Of a DNA stretch of 64,000 bases, positions 25,696 to 33,725 are shown in pieces (position 1 is the first letter of the stretch; each line of letters begins with the position of its first letter). Made by a program: the position numbers and the translations under genes. Source of the DNA: Leeuwenhoekiella sp. MAR_2009_132. Its GTDB lineage: Bacteria > Bacteroidota > Bacteroidia > Flavobacteriales > Flavobacteriaceae. The stretch covers positions 878,001-942,000 of the forward strand of contig NZ_JHZY01000004.1 in NCBI RefSeq assembly GCF_000687915.1. Reading direction: 5' to 3'. Under the pieces are notes generated by a model. The model was not told where the DNA came from. It searched no databases and saw nothing but the letters and a program-made list of their open reading frames with translations.

Positions 25696-28600
25696 TTAAT
25701 TATTTCGTTCTGCGAGTTTTAAAATATCTCCAAAAACCCCTCTGGCAGTAACCGCAGCTCCTGCCCCGGCTCCCTGTATCACTAACGGATTTTCGCCATA
25801 CGACTCGGTATAAATCTCAAAAATACTGTCACTGCCTTTAACCTGCCCTAAAGCCGAATTTTTAGACACGGTCACCAGCTTTACTTCGAGCGTCCCGCCA
25901 TCTTCCTGAGATAAATCTCCGTAAAGGTCGCCAACATATCGCAAAACTTCGCCCTCTTTTAACGCTTTTTTACGCGCTTCGAATACGGCATCGAGTTCTT
26001 CTAAACGACTTAAGAAATCTGAAGCCGCTCCATCACGCAAATTATCAGGAATAAGATTTTCGATCTGTACATCACTAAACTCCTTATGTAAGTCGAGTTC
26101 GCGCGCTAAAATTAACAGTTTACGTCCTACATCATTGCCGCCCAGATCTTCTCGTGGGTCTGGCTCTGTAAACCCCTTGTCAATGGCGTCCCCAAGCACA
26201 TCAGAAAAGCTTCGGTCTTCTACAGAAAATGTGTTGAATAAATAACTAAGCGAGCCACTAAACACTCCCTTTATACGCGTGATATTATCACCTGAAAGAT
26301 GTAATAATCGTATGGTATCTATAAGCGGTAAACCTGCACCTACGTTAGTCTCATACAAATAGCGTTTTTGGTTTTCGTCTAAAACCCTACGTAATTTTTG
26401 ATAGAAATCATACCCTACAGTATTTGCAATTTTATTTGAAGAAACCAGATCAAAACCGTTTTTAGCCAGATCGATGTAATTTTCAATAAAAGCTGAACTA
26501 GCCGTATTATCAATAGCAATCAAATTTGCAAGATGATTTGCTTTTGCGAAAGCGATAACCTCTTTTACACCACCTTCTATTGCTTGTGTGTCAAAATGGG
26601 ATTTCCAATCTTCTGCTGCCCCATTTTTATCTAACAATACCTTCTTAGAATTAGCTACCCCAAAAATATTTAGTGAAATACTCTTGCGATCTTCTATTGT
26701 TGCCGCAGAAGCAAGTATTTGATTAATCAATGTGCCACCTACTAATCCCTGACCAAATATGGCGACATTTATTTTTTTAGCAATGCCAAAAATCTCCCCG
26801 TGAACCACATTAATTGCTTTATTCAATTGAGGTTTGCGCACGACAACACTTACATTTTTACCGGTTACCGTATTATTAAAAAGTAATGGAACAATACCAT
26901 TTTTAATAAGAGCACTATAGGGTTTATGAAAGGTGCTTAAATCCTGACCTATAATCGAGATCACAGCAACCTCATCAATAACTTCAATGCGGTTTACATC
27001 CTGATTTTGAAAATCTGCTTCAAACTCAAAACGCAGTGCAGAAATTGCCTGTTGAGCCTGCTTTGTTTCTACAACTAACCCTATACCGCGTTCTGAAGAA
27101 CCCTGCGCAATAATACTTACGCTCACACCGCTGTTTCCTAAAGCTCTAAAAATACGGGCATCAACACCTACTTTACCTAAAAGACCACGGCCTTCTAGAT
27201 TAATTAAAGCCATCTCACTCAATACCGAAAGGGACTTAATACCTTCCTGCTCTGTTTGTGCAGTGATTAAAGTACCGGTATCGTCTGCATTAAACGTGTT
27301 TAAAATACGTAACGGAATATTCTTCTCAATCAACGGGATGATCGTCTTGGCGTGCAACACCGAAGTTCCAAAATTTGCGAGTTCGTTTGCTTCGCTATAC
27401 GTTAAACGCTCAATTTTTTGAGCATCAGGCACCATATCGGGATTTGCGGTAAAAATACCATCTACGTGGGTGTAGTTTTGCAACTCGCCTGCATCAAGGT
27501 AGTTTGCTAGTAAAGAAGCCGTGTAATTACTCCCGTTTCTACCTAAGGTGGTCGTTTGATTATCTTCATTACTGGCGATAAAACCGGTAACTACATTTAC
27601 CGTATCGCCATTATATTTGGCAAAGTGCTTTACCACCTGTTCTTTTGAACGGGTATCATTAGGCTGTGCATTGCCAAAAGTCCCATTGGTTTTTATTAGT
27701 TTACGGGTATCTGCAAAGTGCGCTTTAACACCTTGCTTTTGCAAAAGATGCGTTACTGTTTTTACTGAAATTAATTCACCAAAAGACAAGACCTCATCTT
27801 TCACTTTTCGGCTGTAATCGCCCAGTAAAGCTACTCCTTCAAAAAGACGTTTTAATTCTGAAAATTCTTCAGTCAAATCAACATCAAAATTATGTTGTTG
27901 ATAGATTTTAAAAGCATCAAATCTATGCTGAATATCGAGACCTGAAGCAGCGGCTTCAAGTAGCGCTTCTAACTCATCTGTGGCACCACCTCGCGCAGAA
28001 AGCACTACTGCAATACGCTCGTGATTATTAACTTTAGATTGAATAATATCTAGTACAGTATCTAATCCTTTCCCATTTGCTAATGATTTTCCGCCAAATT
28101 TTAAAATTTTCAGCTTTGCAGTATCTGCTCGAAATACAGGATATAATAACTGCTCAAGCTGTTCAAATTCAATTAAAAAAGCATCGTGACCGTGTACCGA
28201 ATTAATCTCGCCATAGGTTACATTGTTCTTATGTTGCGCCAGCTGCTTGTACGTTTCTCTGTTTTCTGCAGGTGTAAAAAATAGATCAGAATCTACTCCA
28301 ATGATGTGAATATTTGCCTCTACCTTACTTAAAATCTCATTAAAACCTTCGCGCCCACGAGTTACATCTATGGTTTTTAGAAGCTGATTCATTAACCGGT
28401 AAGCTGCTACCTGAAAGCGGTCTTTTAACTTGTGTCCGTGATGGTCTAACCAGCTTTCTACATTAAAGATTTTGAGATCTTCATTTGTGCTGCGCTGAAA
28501 TTTATTTTTAAACGATTCTGGCGTTCTATAGCACAACATTGCGTGCATACGCGCATCGTGAACCGGCTGTGAAGAATTTTTTAATATTTGTTCCTGAATC

Positions 28601-29079
28601 TGGCAGTTAGCAATAAGCCAATCTGTAGACTTCCAGTCTGATGCAACGGGGATTAGATGCTTAGTGATATCTGGCTGAAGCGCAATCATCTCCCAGGCAA
28701 TACCGCCTCCCAGTGAGCCTCCTACAATAGCAAAAAGTTCCTTAATCTTTAGTAATTTAAGACCTTCTAAAAAAGAACGCGCCACATCCTGAGCCACAAA
28801 ATCTTTGTAATTTTCGATCAAGAATCCGTCATAACCATTCCCCGGAATATTAAAAGAAAGAATGCTATACGTATTTGTATCTATACACTTATTCTCTCCT
28901 ATAATTTCATTCCACCAGCCGTCTTCACCACTCACGTGCGAGTTACCGGTAAGTGCATGGTTGACTAAAATTAACGGCGCTGTTCCCAGTTTTTGACCAA
29001 ATGTCTCATAACTCAATGGCAGATCTAATTGATAACCTGACTGCGTTATGAAATTTAGTATTTCAAGTTTGTGTACCAT
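25696..29079 (-). CDS. Trifunctional MetX-aspartokinase-homoserine dehydrogenase fusion
   Basis: One 1127-residue frame joins three consecutive activities of methionine synthesis. Residues 1-315 are an alpha/beta-hydrolase of the homoserine O-acetyltransferase type, with nucleophile S122 in GGSLGGG, D265 in GVDSDLF and H298 in HGHDAF. Residues 322-780 are aspartokinase with KFGGKS and two ACT domains (for example ALGNSGVSVSIIAQGSSE). Residues 785-1127 are homoserine dehydrogenase with the nucleotide-binding FGQGLVGG and SGSLSYLFN. The reading frame crosses both junctions without a break. Aspartate semialdehyde dehydrogenase is not in the window. It lies downstream of metY; the SAM-I riboswitch there may control it too. 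The acyl donor is inferred to be acetyl-CoA. Confidence 0.9.
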   Translation of the reverse strand: MVHKLEILNFITQSGYQLDLPLSYETFGQKLGTAPLILVNHALTGNSHVSGEDGWWNEIIGENKCIDTNTYSILSFNIPGNGYDGFLIENYKDFVAQDVARSFLEGLKLLKIKELFAIVGGSLGGGIAWEMIALQPDITKHLIPVASDWKSTDWLIANCQIQEQILKNSSQPVHDARMHAMLCYRTPESFKNKFQRSTNEDLKIFNVESWLDHHGHKLKDRFQVAAYRLMNQLLKTIDVTRGREGFNEILSKVEANIHIIGVDSDLFFTPAENRETYKQLAQHKNNVTYGEINSVHGHDAFLIEFEQLEQLLYPVFRADTAKLKILKFGGKSLANGKGLDTVLDIIQSKVNNHERIAVVLSARGGATDELEALLEAAASGLDIQHRFDAFKIYQQHNFDVDLTEEFSELKRLFEGVALLGDYSRKVKDEVLSFGELISVKTVTHLLQKQGVKAHFADTRKLIKTNGTFGNAQPNDTRSKEQVVKHFAKYNGDTVNVVTGFIASNEDNQTTTLGRNGSNYTASLLANYLDAGELQNYTHVDGIFTANPDMVPDAQKIERLTYSEANELANFGTSVLHAKTIIPLIEKNIPLRILNTFNADDTGTLITAQTEQEGIKSLSVLSEMALINLEGRGLLGKVGVDARIFRALGNSGVSVSIIAQGSSERGIGLVVETKQAQQAISALRFEFEADFQNQDVNRIEVIDEVAVISIIGQDLSTFHKPYSALIKNGIVPLLFNNTVTGKNVSVVVRKPQLNKAINVVHGEIFGIAKKINVAIFGQGLVGGTLINQILASAATIEDRKSISLNIFGVANSKKVLLDKNGAAEDWKSHFDTQAIEGGVKEVIAFAKANHLANLIAIDNTASSAFIENYIDLAKNGFDLVSSNKIANTVGYDFYQKLRRVLDENQKRYLYETNVGAGLPLIDTIRLLHLSGDNITRIKGVFSGSLSYLFNTFSVEDRSFSDVLGDAIDKGFTEPDPREDLGGNDVGRKLLILARELDLHKEFSDVQIENLIPDNLRDGAASDFLSRLEELDAVFEARKKALKEGEVLRYVGDLYGDLSQEDGGTLEVKLVTVSKNSALGQVKGSDSIFEIYTESYGENPLVIQGAGAGAAVTARGVFGDILKLAERNN

Positions 29080-29099
29080 TTAGGGTAAATTGTAGTATT

Positions 29100-29125
29100 A
29101 ATCGCCTATCTCCAGATAGGCGATT
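29100..29125 (-). other. Strong hairpin between metY and the fusion gene
   Basis: AATCGCCTATCT-CC-AGATAGGCGATT is a perfect 12-bp inverted repeat with a two-base centre, 21 bases before the fusion start and 22 bases after the metY stop. It lacks a T-run on the minus strand, so it is not a standard terminator. It may stabilise or process the mRNA or reduce downstream expression. Confidence 0.6.
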
Positions 29126-29147
29126 TGTAATTTTATGTAGTAACTGC

Positions 29148-30425
29148 TTATTTAATTTGTGCGAATGCCGCTTTTAGATCAGCTTTTAAATCTTCAACAT
29201 CTTCAAGACCTACAGAAAGACGTATTAAATCTTTAGTAACTCCCGTTGCTTCCTGAGCCGTATCTGGCAGTTGCTGATGCGTGGTACTTGCCGGGTGTAT
29301 AATTAATGATTTAGTATCTCCTATATTTGCCAGCAGTGAAAAAATTTCCGTTTTATCTGCAACTGTTTTCGCTCCTTCAAATCCACTTTTTAAACCAAAA
29401 GTCACGATCCCACTTTGACCGTGAGGCAGGTATTTTTTTGCTAAAGTATTGTATTTACTACTCGCTAAACCAGGGTAATTGACCCAGGTAACTTCGGGCT
29501 GTGCTTCTAACCAGGTTGCTAATTCCAATGCATTTTCACTATGTTGTTTGATGCGGACTTTTAAAGTCTCTAATCCCTGAATAATTTGAAATGCGTTAAA
29601 CGGACTCAAAGCAGCGCCGTGATCTCGTAATCCTTCAATACGTGTTTTTGCTATAAAGGCCGCAGGGCCTAATACATCGTGATATACTAACCCGTGGTAA
29701 CCCGCAGAAGGTTCTGTAAACTCGGGGAATTTTCCGCTAGACCAGTCAAAAGTACCTGCATCTATAATAACCCCACCTAAAGAAGTTCCGTTACCATTAA
29801 TGTATTTAGTCAAAGAATGAATTACAATATTTGCCCCGTGTGCAATAGGATTTAAAAGTGCAGGTGAAGCGACGGTATTATCTACTATTAAAGGTATTTT
29901 ATGCGCCTTAGCTGCAGCAGCAATTCCTTCTAAATCCAGCACATCAAGCTTAGGATTTCCTAAAGACTCAACAAAAATAGCACGCGTATTATCCTGCACA
30001 GCAGCACCAAAATTTGCCACCTTATCAGGATCTACAAAAGTGGTCGTAATCCCAAATCGCGGAAGTGTAACGCTTAATAGGTTATAAGTCCCACCATATA
30101 AACTACTTGATGCTACAATATGATCGCCCTGCTTTAAAAGGGTTAATAATGCGGTATTGATTGCTGCAGTCCCAGAGGCTGTAACAACTGCTGCAATACC
30201 ACCTTCAAGAGCAGCAAGGCGTTGCTCAAGAATATCATTTGTAGGGTTATTTAAGCGTGTATAAATAAACCCCGGTTGTGATAAATTAAATAATCCTGCG
30301 GCATGGTCAGAGTCGTTAAAAACATAGCTGCTCGTCTGGTAAATAGGCACAGCGCGTGTGCCCCCATTAGCTTTAGTGTCATGACCCGCGTGTAATGCTT
30401 GTGTTGAAAATTTTTGAGTACTCAT
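29148..30425 (-). CDS. metY: O-acetylhomoserine aminocarboxypropyltransferase
   Basis: PLP enzyme that condenses O-acetylhomoserine with sulfide to homocysteine. The 425-residue length and the early segment FSTQALHAGHDTK are typical of MetY, as are TKYINGNG around the PLP lysine and the long insertion near residue 240. Its acyl substrate would be made by the MetX domain of the next gene. The 5' leader has a SAM-I riboswitch and a terminator-like hairpin, so excess SAM should turn it off. Confidence 0.93.
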   Translation of the reverse strand: MSTQKFSTQALHAGHDTKANGGTRAVPIYQTSSYVFNDSDHAAGLFNLSQPGFIYTRLNNPTNDILEQRLAALEGGIAAVVTASGTAAINTALLTLLKQGDHIVASSSLYGGTYNLLSVTLPRFGITTTFVDPDKVANFGAAVQDNTRAIFVESLGNPKLDVLDLEGIAAAAKAHKIPLIVDNTVASPALLNPIAHGANIVIHSLTKYINGNGTSLGGVIIDAGTFDWSSGKFPEFTEPSAGYHGLVYHDVLGPAAFIAKTRIEGLRDHGAALSPFNAFQIIQGLETLKVRIKQHSENALELATWLEAQPEVTWVNYPGLASSKYNTLAKKYLPHGQSGIVTFGLKSGFEGAKTVADKTEIFSLLANIGDTKSLIIHPASTTHQQLPDTAQEATGVTKDLIRLSVGLEDVEDLKADLKAAFAQIK

Positions 30426-30509
30426 TTTTCTCTTTTTTAGTTAAAATAAATTAAACCAAAAGTCAAATAGTGCCGCCCTGGCATCAATTACAAGAAAAAT
30501 GTTATGAAG

Positions 30510-30539
30510 AAAAATAAACTATTTAAGAACAAATAGTTT
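30510..30539 (-). terminator. Terminator-like hairpin in the metY leader
   Basis: On the minus strand AAACTATTT-GTTCTT-AAATAGTTT gives a 9-bp stem followed by ATTTTTC. It starts six bases after the SAM-I aptamer and fits a transcription attenuation platform. The stem has few G-C pairs, so strength is uncertain. Confidence 0.55.
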
Positions 30540-30544
30540 GTTAG

Positions 30545-30650
30545 GTTATCTATCATCAGTAATTAAACTGTTGTAGAATTTAGCACCTTCATCCCGTAGG
30601 AAGGGTTGCTAAGGCTTCATTGGGTCTATCCCTCCGCCTTTCTTGATAAC
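30545..30650 (-). ncRNA. SAM-I (S-box) riboswitch upstream of metY
   Basis: The minus strand shows P1 GTTATC (30645-30650) with GATAAC (30545-30550), then AAGAAAGGCGGAGGGA, GACCCAATGAAGCCTTAGCA and GGTGCTA..TTCTAC, the conserved S-box blocks. It is almost identical in the core to the metH riboswitch at 13284. It lies 119 bases before metY. Confidence 0.94.
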
Positions 30651-30680
30651 ATTTCAGTATGTGTTTGAACTTTGTGAGTG

Positions 30681-30713
30681 TAAAGATTGCAAAACCTTTT
30701 ACAGATATGCAAG
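30681..30713 (-). promoter_or_regulatory. Putative promoter of the metY leader
   Basis: CTTG (30710-30713) and AATCTTTA (30681-30688) on the minus strand are 21 bases apart, as in the metH leader. The second box departs from TAnnTTTG at two positions, so the call rests mainly on the parallel with metH. Confidence 0.45.
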
Positions 30714-30790
30714 TAAAGAACGTTTAATTTTACAAAATGAAAATTTTTCATAAGATTTTGATTCCCGTTTTTTAATACCTTCTAAATTTA

Positions 30791-30798
30791 TACATTTG
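30791..30798 (+). promoter_or_regulatory. -7 box of the metK leader
   Basis: TACATTTG is a perfect TAnnTTTG box. Transcription would begin near 30804-30806, one to three bases before the first paired base of the SAM-II aptamer. A clear -33 box is not seen at the usual distance. Confidence 0.5.
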
Positions 30799-30806
30799 CC
30801 CCCCAA

Positions 30807-30879
30807 AAGAGGAAAGATTTGACTGATTGCAACCTCTTATACTGAATAATTTTTCGGTGTAAAAAATGCTAAAGGCAGT
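30807..30879 (+). ncRNA. SAM-II-type riboswitch upstream of metK
   Basis: P1 is AAGAGG (30807-30812) with CCTCTT (30833-30838). The P1 loop has the SAM-II signature GATTTGAC..ATTGCAA, and the 3' strand is AAAATGCTAAAGG. The pseudoknot pairs form as expected: ACTG (30822-30825) with CAGT (30876-30879), and GCA (30829-30831) with TGC (30867-30869). Compared with the classic compact aptamer, an 8-bp hairpin (ATACTGAA with TTCGGTGT, 30839-30860) is inserted between P1 and the 3' strand. The gene served, metK, makes SAM itself. It is in the same spacer as the oppositely oriented SAM-I switch of metY. Confidence 0.85.
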
Positions 30880-30918
30880 AACCACTACCCTTAACAGGCA
30901 TTTGTCAAATCTTTTTTT
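30864..30918 (+). promoter_or_regulatory. Possible expression platform of the metK riboswitch
   Basis: GTCAAATCTTT (30904-30914), followed by TTTT, is perfectly complementary to AAAGATTTGAC (30813-30823) inside the aptamer loop. AAATGC (30864-30869) can pair with GCATTT (30898-30903) next to it. This fold would exclude SAM binding and has a T-run at its end. Which state is on cannot be decided from sequence. Confidence 0.5.
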
Positions 30919-30933
30919 CGGCTTTAAGACAAT

Positions 30934-30954
30934 CCTCTGCGGAAACGCCAGAGG
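30934..30954 (+). other. GNRA-capped hairpin in the metK leader
   Basis: CCTCTGCG-GAAA-CGCCAGAGG folds into an 8-bp stem with one bulged C and a GAAA tetraloop, 73 bases before the metK start and after the riboswitch. It is GC-rich against an AT-rich background. No T-run follows. It may be an mRNA stabiliser or a tertiary contact site. The rest of the 602-base spacer 30426-31027 holds the two riboswitches and their promoters and no gene. Confidence 0.5.
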
Positions 30955-31027
30955 TACGAATCGATAATTAATTTTAAATTTTAGATAATTCTGAAATTTA
31001 AAACCCGGTAGGGAAAAAATTGCTTGA

Positions 31028-32281
31028 ATGGCTTACTTATTTACCTCAGAAAGCGTGTCTGAAGGACACCCGGATAAAATCGCTGATCAAATTAGCGATA
31101 CATTATTAGACAATTTTCTAGCCTTTGACCCCGAGTCAAAAGTAGCTTGTGAAACACTTGTGACTACCGGCCAGGTTGTACTTGCCGGAGAAGTAAAAAG
31201 CGATACGTATATAGACGTTCAAAATATTGCAAGAGGTGTTATCAACGATATTGGTTACACAAAAGGAGCTTACCAGTTTAGTGGTGATAGCTGTGGTGTA
31301 ATTTCTCTTATACACGAGCAGTCAAAAGATATTAATCAAGGTGTAGACCGCGCTTCAAAAGAAGAGCAGGGAGCCGGTGACCAGGGGATGATGTTTGGTT
31401 ACGCGACTAAAGAAACGGCTAATTATATGCCTCTCGCTTTAGACATCTCGCATCGCATTATGATCGAACTGGCAAAACTACGCCGCGAAGAAAAAGACAT
31501 TACCTATTTACGCCCAGATGCTAAAGCACAGGTAACTATTGAATATTCTGATGATAACATACCTCAAAAAATCGTTGCTATTGTAGTTTCTACACAGCAC
31601 GACGAATTTGATAAAGACGAAAAAATGCTTGCTAAGATTAAAAAAGATATGATCTCTATTTTAATCCCTCGTGTAAAAGCAGGTCTTACCGAAGATATTG
31701 CCAAATTATTTAATGACGAGATCACCTACCATATTAACCCAACAGGGAAATTTGTTATAGGTGGTCCTCACGGAGATTCTGGTCTTACAGGGCGTAAAAT
31801 CATCGTAGATACCTATGGCGGTAAAGGTGCTCACGGTGGTGGTGCATTTTCTGGTAAAGATCCCAGTAAAGTAGACCGTTCTGCGGCTTATGCTGCACGA
31901 CACATTGCTAAAAATTTAGTGGCTGCAGGTGTAGCTGATGAGGTTTTAGTACAGGTATCTTATGCTATTGGTGTTGTAGAGCCCACTTCTATATTTGTAG
32001 ACACCTACGGAACTAAGAAAGTAGCTATGAGCAACGGTGAGATAGCAACAAAAGTACGTGAGCTATTTGATATGCGCCCTGCGGCAATTGAAGATCGTTT
32101 AAAATTACGCAATCCTATTTATAGAGAAACTGCGGCTTATGGTCATATGGGAAAAGATCCTCAGATAATCACTAAGATTTTTGAAAGCCCATACAGCGGT
32201 AGAGTTACTAAAGAAGTTGAACTGTTTACCTGGGAGAAGCTTGACTATGTAGATCAAGTAAAAGAAGCATTTGGGTTGTAA
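31028..32281 (+). CDS. metK: S-adenosylmethionine synthetase
   Basis: Forms SAM from methionine and ATP. The 417-residue protein has ESVSEGHPDKIADQ at the start (metal and ATP contacts), GAGDQGMMFGY, GPHGDSGLTGRKI and the glycine-rich P-loop-like GGGAFSGKD near residue 270. Length is slightly above the usual 385-400, from insertions around residues 150-210 as in other Bacteroidota. The leader carries a SAM-II riboswitch, a direct product feedback loop. A strong terminator follows at 32309. Confidence 0.97.
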   Translation: MAYLFTSESVSEGHPDKIADQISDTLLDNFLAFDPESKVACETLVTTGQVVLAGEVKSDTYIDVQNIARGVINDIGYTKGAYQFSGDSCGVISLIHEQSKDINQGVDRASKEEQGAGDQGMMFGYATKETANYMPLALDISHRIMIELAKLRREEKDITYLRPDAKAQVTIEYSDDNIPQKIVAIVVSTQHDEFDKDEKMLAKIKKDMISILIPRVKAGLTEDIAKLFNDEITYHINPTGKFVIGGPHGDSGLTGRKIIVDTYGGKGAHGGGAFSGKDPSKVDRSAAYAARHIAKNLVAAGVADEVLVQVSYAIGVVEPTSIFVDTYGTKKVAMSNGEIATKVRELFDMRPAAIEDRLKLRNPIYRETAAYGHMGKDPQIITKIFESPYSGRVTKEVELFTWEKLDYVDQVKEAFGL

Positions 32282-32308
32282 AACCTAAATACTTCATAAA
32301 CTATACCT

Positions 32309-32338
32309 AATGCCATTCAGTCTGAATGGCATTTTTTA
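32309..32338 (+). terminator. Terminator after metK
   Basis: AATGCCATTCA-GTC-TGAATGGCATT is a perfect 11-bp stem followed by a run of T, 28 bases after the metK stop. It ends before the ATG at 32356 and excludes an earlier start for the next gene. Confidence 0.88.
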
Positions 32339-32355
32339 ATTTTAAGCTTAAAAAA

Positions 32356-33282
32356 ATGGCACTTTTACTTATACGCAACGATAAAAATTATACGCCGTGG
32401 ATTGACGCTTTAAAGAAAGCCGATTCTTCAATCACCGTAGTAACTCCCGAGACGGTGGAAAATCCTGAGGAGGTTACAATGGCTGTTACCTGGAAAGCTC
32501 CACAGGGAAGTTTTGCTAAATACACTAACCTTAAAGCTATAGGCTCTATGGGTGCTGGTGTAGATCATTTATTTGATGACCCATCACTGCCAAAAAACAT
32601 ATCACTCACTCGCGTAGTAGATGATAAACTAGCCAGCGATATGCAAGAATTTGTTTCTGCATTGTGTCTCAACCATATTAGAAATTTAAAAGAGTATGCT
32701 GCTTTGCAAGCACAAGCAAAATGGAAACCTACATCGTATAAACGCGCTAAAGATGTTACCGTAGGTATTCTGGGCTTTGGCACGCTGGGACAGGCTGTTG
32801 GGAATATGCTTAGTACTATTGGATTTAAAGTTACCGGCTGGTCACACTCAAAAAAAGATGTTGAACAGATTACCAGTTATTCTCAAAATGAACTCGATAG
32901 ATTTTTAGCTGAAGCTGAGATTTTGGTGTGTTTGCTACCCCTAACAGATAAAACTGAAGGAATATTAAATACTGAATTGTTTTCTAAACTTCCTAAGGGC
33001 GCTTATTTAATTAATGTAGCGCGTGGCGGTCATCTTGTCGAAACTGATTTAATCGAAGCCCTAAACAATAGGCAATTGAGCGGCGCTGCCCTTGATGTAT
33101 TTCATACAGAACCTTTGCCACAAGATCATTTGTTTTGGAACCGAAACGATATTACAATCACCCCACATATTGCCAGTATGAGCAATGCAGCTTCAGTTTC
33201 TGCGCAAATTGCCGAAAATTATAATAGAGTTAAAAATGGAGAAGAATTACTAAATACCGTATCTAGTGAAAGAGGGTATTAA
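32356..33282 (+). CDS. D-2-hydroxyacid dehydrogenase (glyoxylate/hydroxypyruvate reductase A-like)
   Basis: NAD(P)H-dependent 2-hydroxyacid dehydrogenase of 308 residues, closest in layout to GhrA. The nucleotide fold starts at VGILGFGTLGQAV, the substrate-binding Arg is in NVARGGHLVE, and the catalytic His is in TPHIASMSN with an Asp/Glu partner in DVFHTEPLP. I place the start at 32356 because a terminator stem covers the upstream in-frame codons. The exact substrate (glyoxylate, hydroxypyruvate or another ketoacid) is not clear. No operon partner is evident. Confidence 0.85.
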   Translation: MALLLIRNDKNYTPWIDALKKADSSITVVTPETVENPEEVTMAVTWKAPQGSFAKYTNLKAIGSMGAGVDHLFDDPSLPKNISLTRVVDDKLASDMQEFVSALCLNHIRNLKEYAALQAQAKWKPTSYKRAKDVTVGILGFGTLGQAVGNMLSTIGFKVTGWSHSKKDVEQITSYSQNELDRFLAEAEILVCLLPLTDKTEGILNTELFSKLPKGAYLINVARGGHLVETDLIEALNNRQLSGAALDVFHTEPLPQDHLFWNRNDITITPHIASMSNAASVSAQIAENYNRVKNGEELLNTVSSERGY

Positions 33283-33397
33283 CTAGATTGATTTGATTAT
33301 CATAACCGTTAAAACACCCCTAATTACTTGTAAAGTGAGGTTAAAAAAGGCATTTTCGGGATTCAATCCTTATATCTTTATTCAAAATTAAAAGATT

Positions 33398-33637
33398 ATG
33401 GATCAAGCAAAGTATGACGAAATGGAAAAAATGCTTCACAAACTGGAAGATATTAAAAACAGCCAGGAAAGCATTATCGATAAAATAAATCACGTAATTA
33501 CAGATCTTTTTCAGCACCCAGATGGAGATCTTGAAAAAGCAATGGAAGTTGCACATCAAAAGGCTTCAGATAATGTAAATAAAATAGCAGAAGCTATCGA
33601 AGAATACGAGATGAAATTTAATAAAGCACAGTTATAG
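33398..33637 (+). CDS. Small coiled-coil protein, function unknown
   Basis: A 79-residue, charged and almost wholly helical product with no signal peptide or membrane segment. Heptad-like hydrophobic positions run through EMEKMLHKLEDIKNSQESI and again through VAHQKASDNVNKIAEAIEE. ATG at 33398 is preceded by an A-rich stretch, and a strong terminator lies just after. An open frame on the other strand here is a shadow. I know no named family for it; the ends and terminator make it a likely real gene. Confidence 0.65.
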   Translation: MDQAKYDEMEKMLHKLEDIKNSQESIIDKINHVITDLFQHPDGDLEKAMEVAHQKASDNVNKIAEAIEEYEMKFNKAQL

Positions 33638-33660
33638 CTGAGCCTAAATGATAAAATGTA

Positions 33661-33696
33661 AAACCCGTTAAGTTCTACAGACTTAACGGGTTTTTT
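33661..33696. terminator. Bidirectional terminator
   Basis: AAACCCGTTAAGT-N7-ACTTAACGGGTTT is a perfect 13-bp stem with T-rich flanks on both strands. It lies between the ends of the convergent coiled-coil gene and the outer-membrane receptor gene at 33726. Confidence 0.88.
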
Positions 33697-33725
33697 AATC
33701 CTTTTATAACGCTAATTAATTGGGA

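Noticed and set aside
32326..32355. Earlier start for the hydroxyacid dehydrogenase
   Set aside because: The codons lie in the terminator stem after metK.
33661..33696. Attachment site or operator
   Set aside because: The perfect palindrome with T-runs on both sides between two gene ends is explained by a bidirectional terminator.
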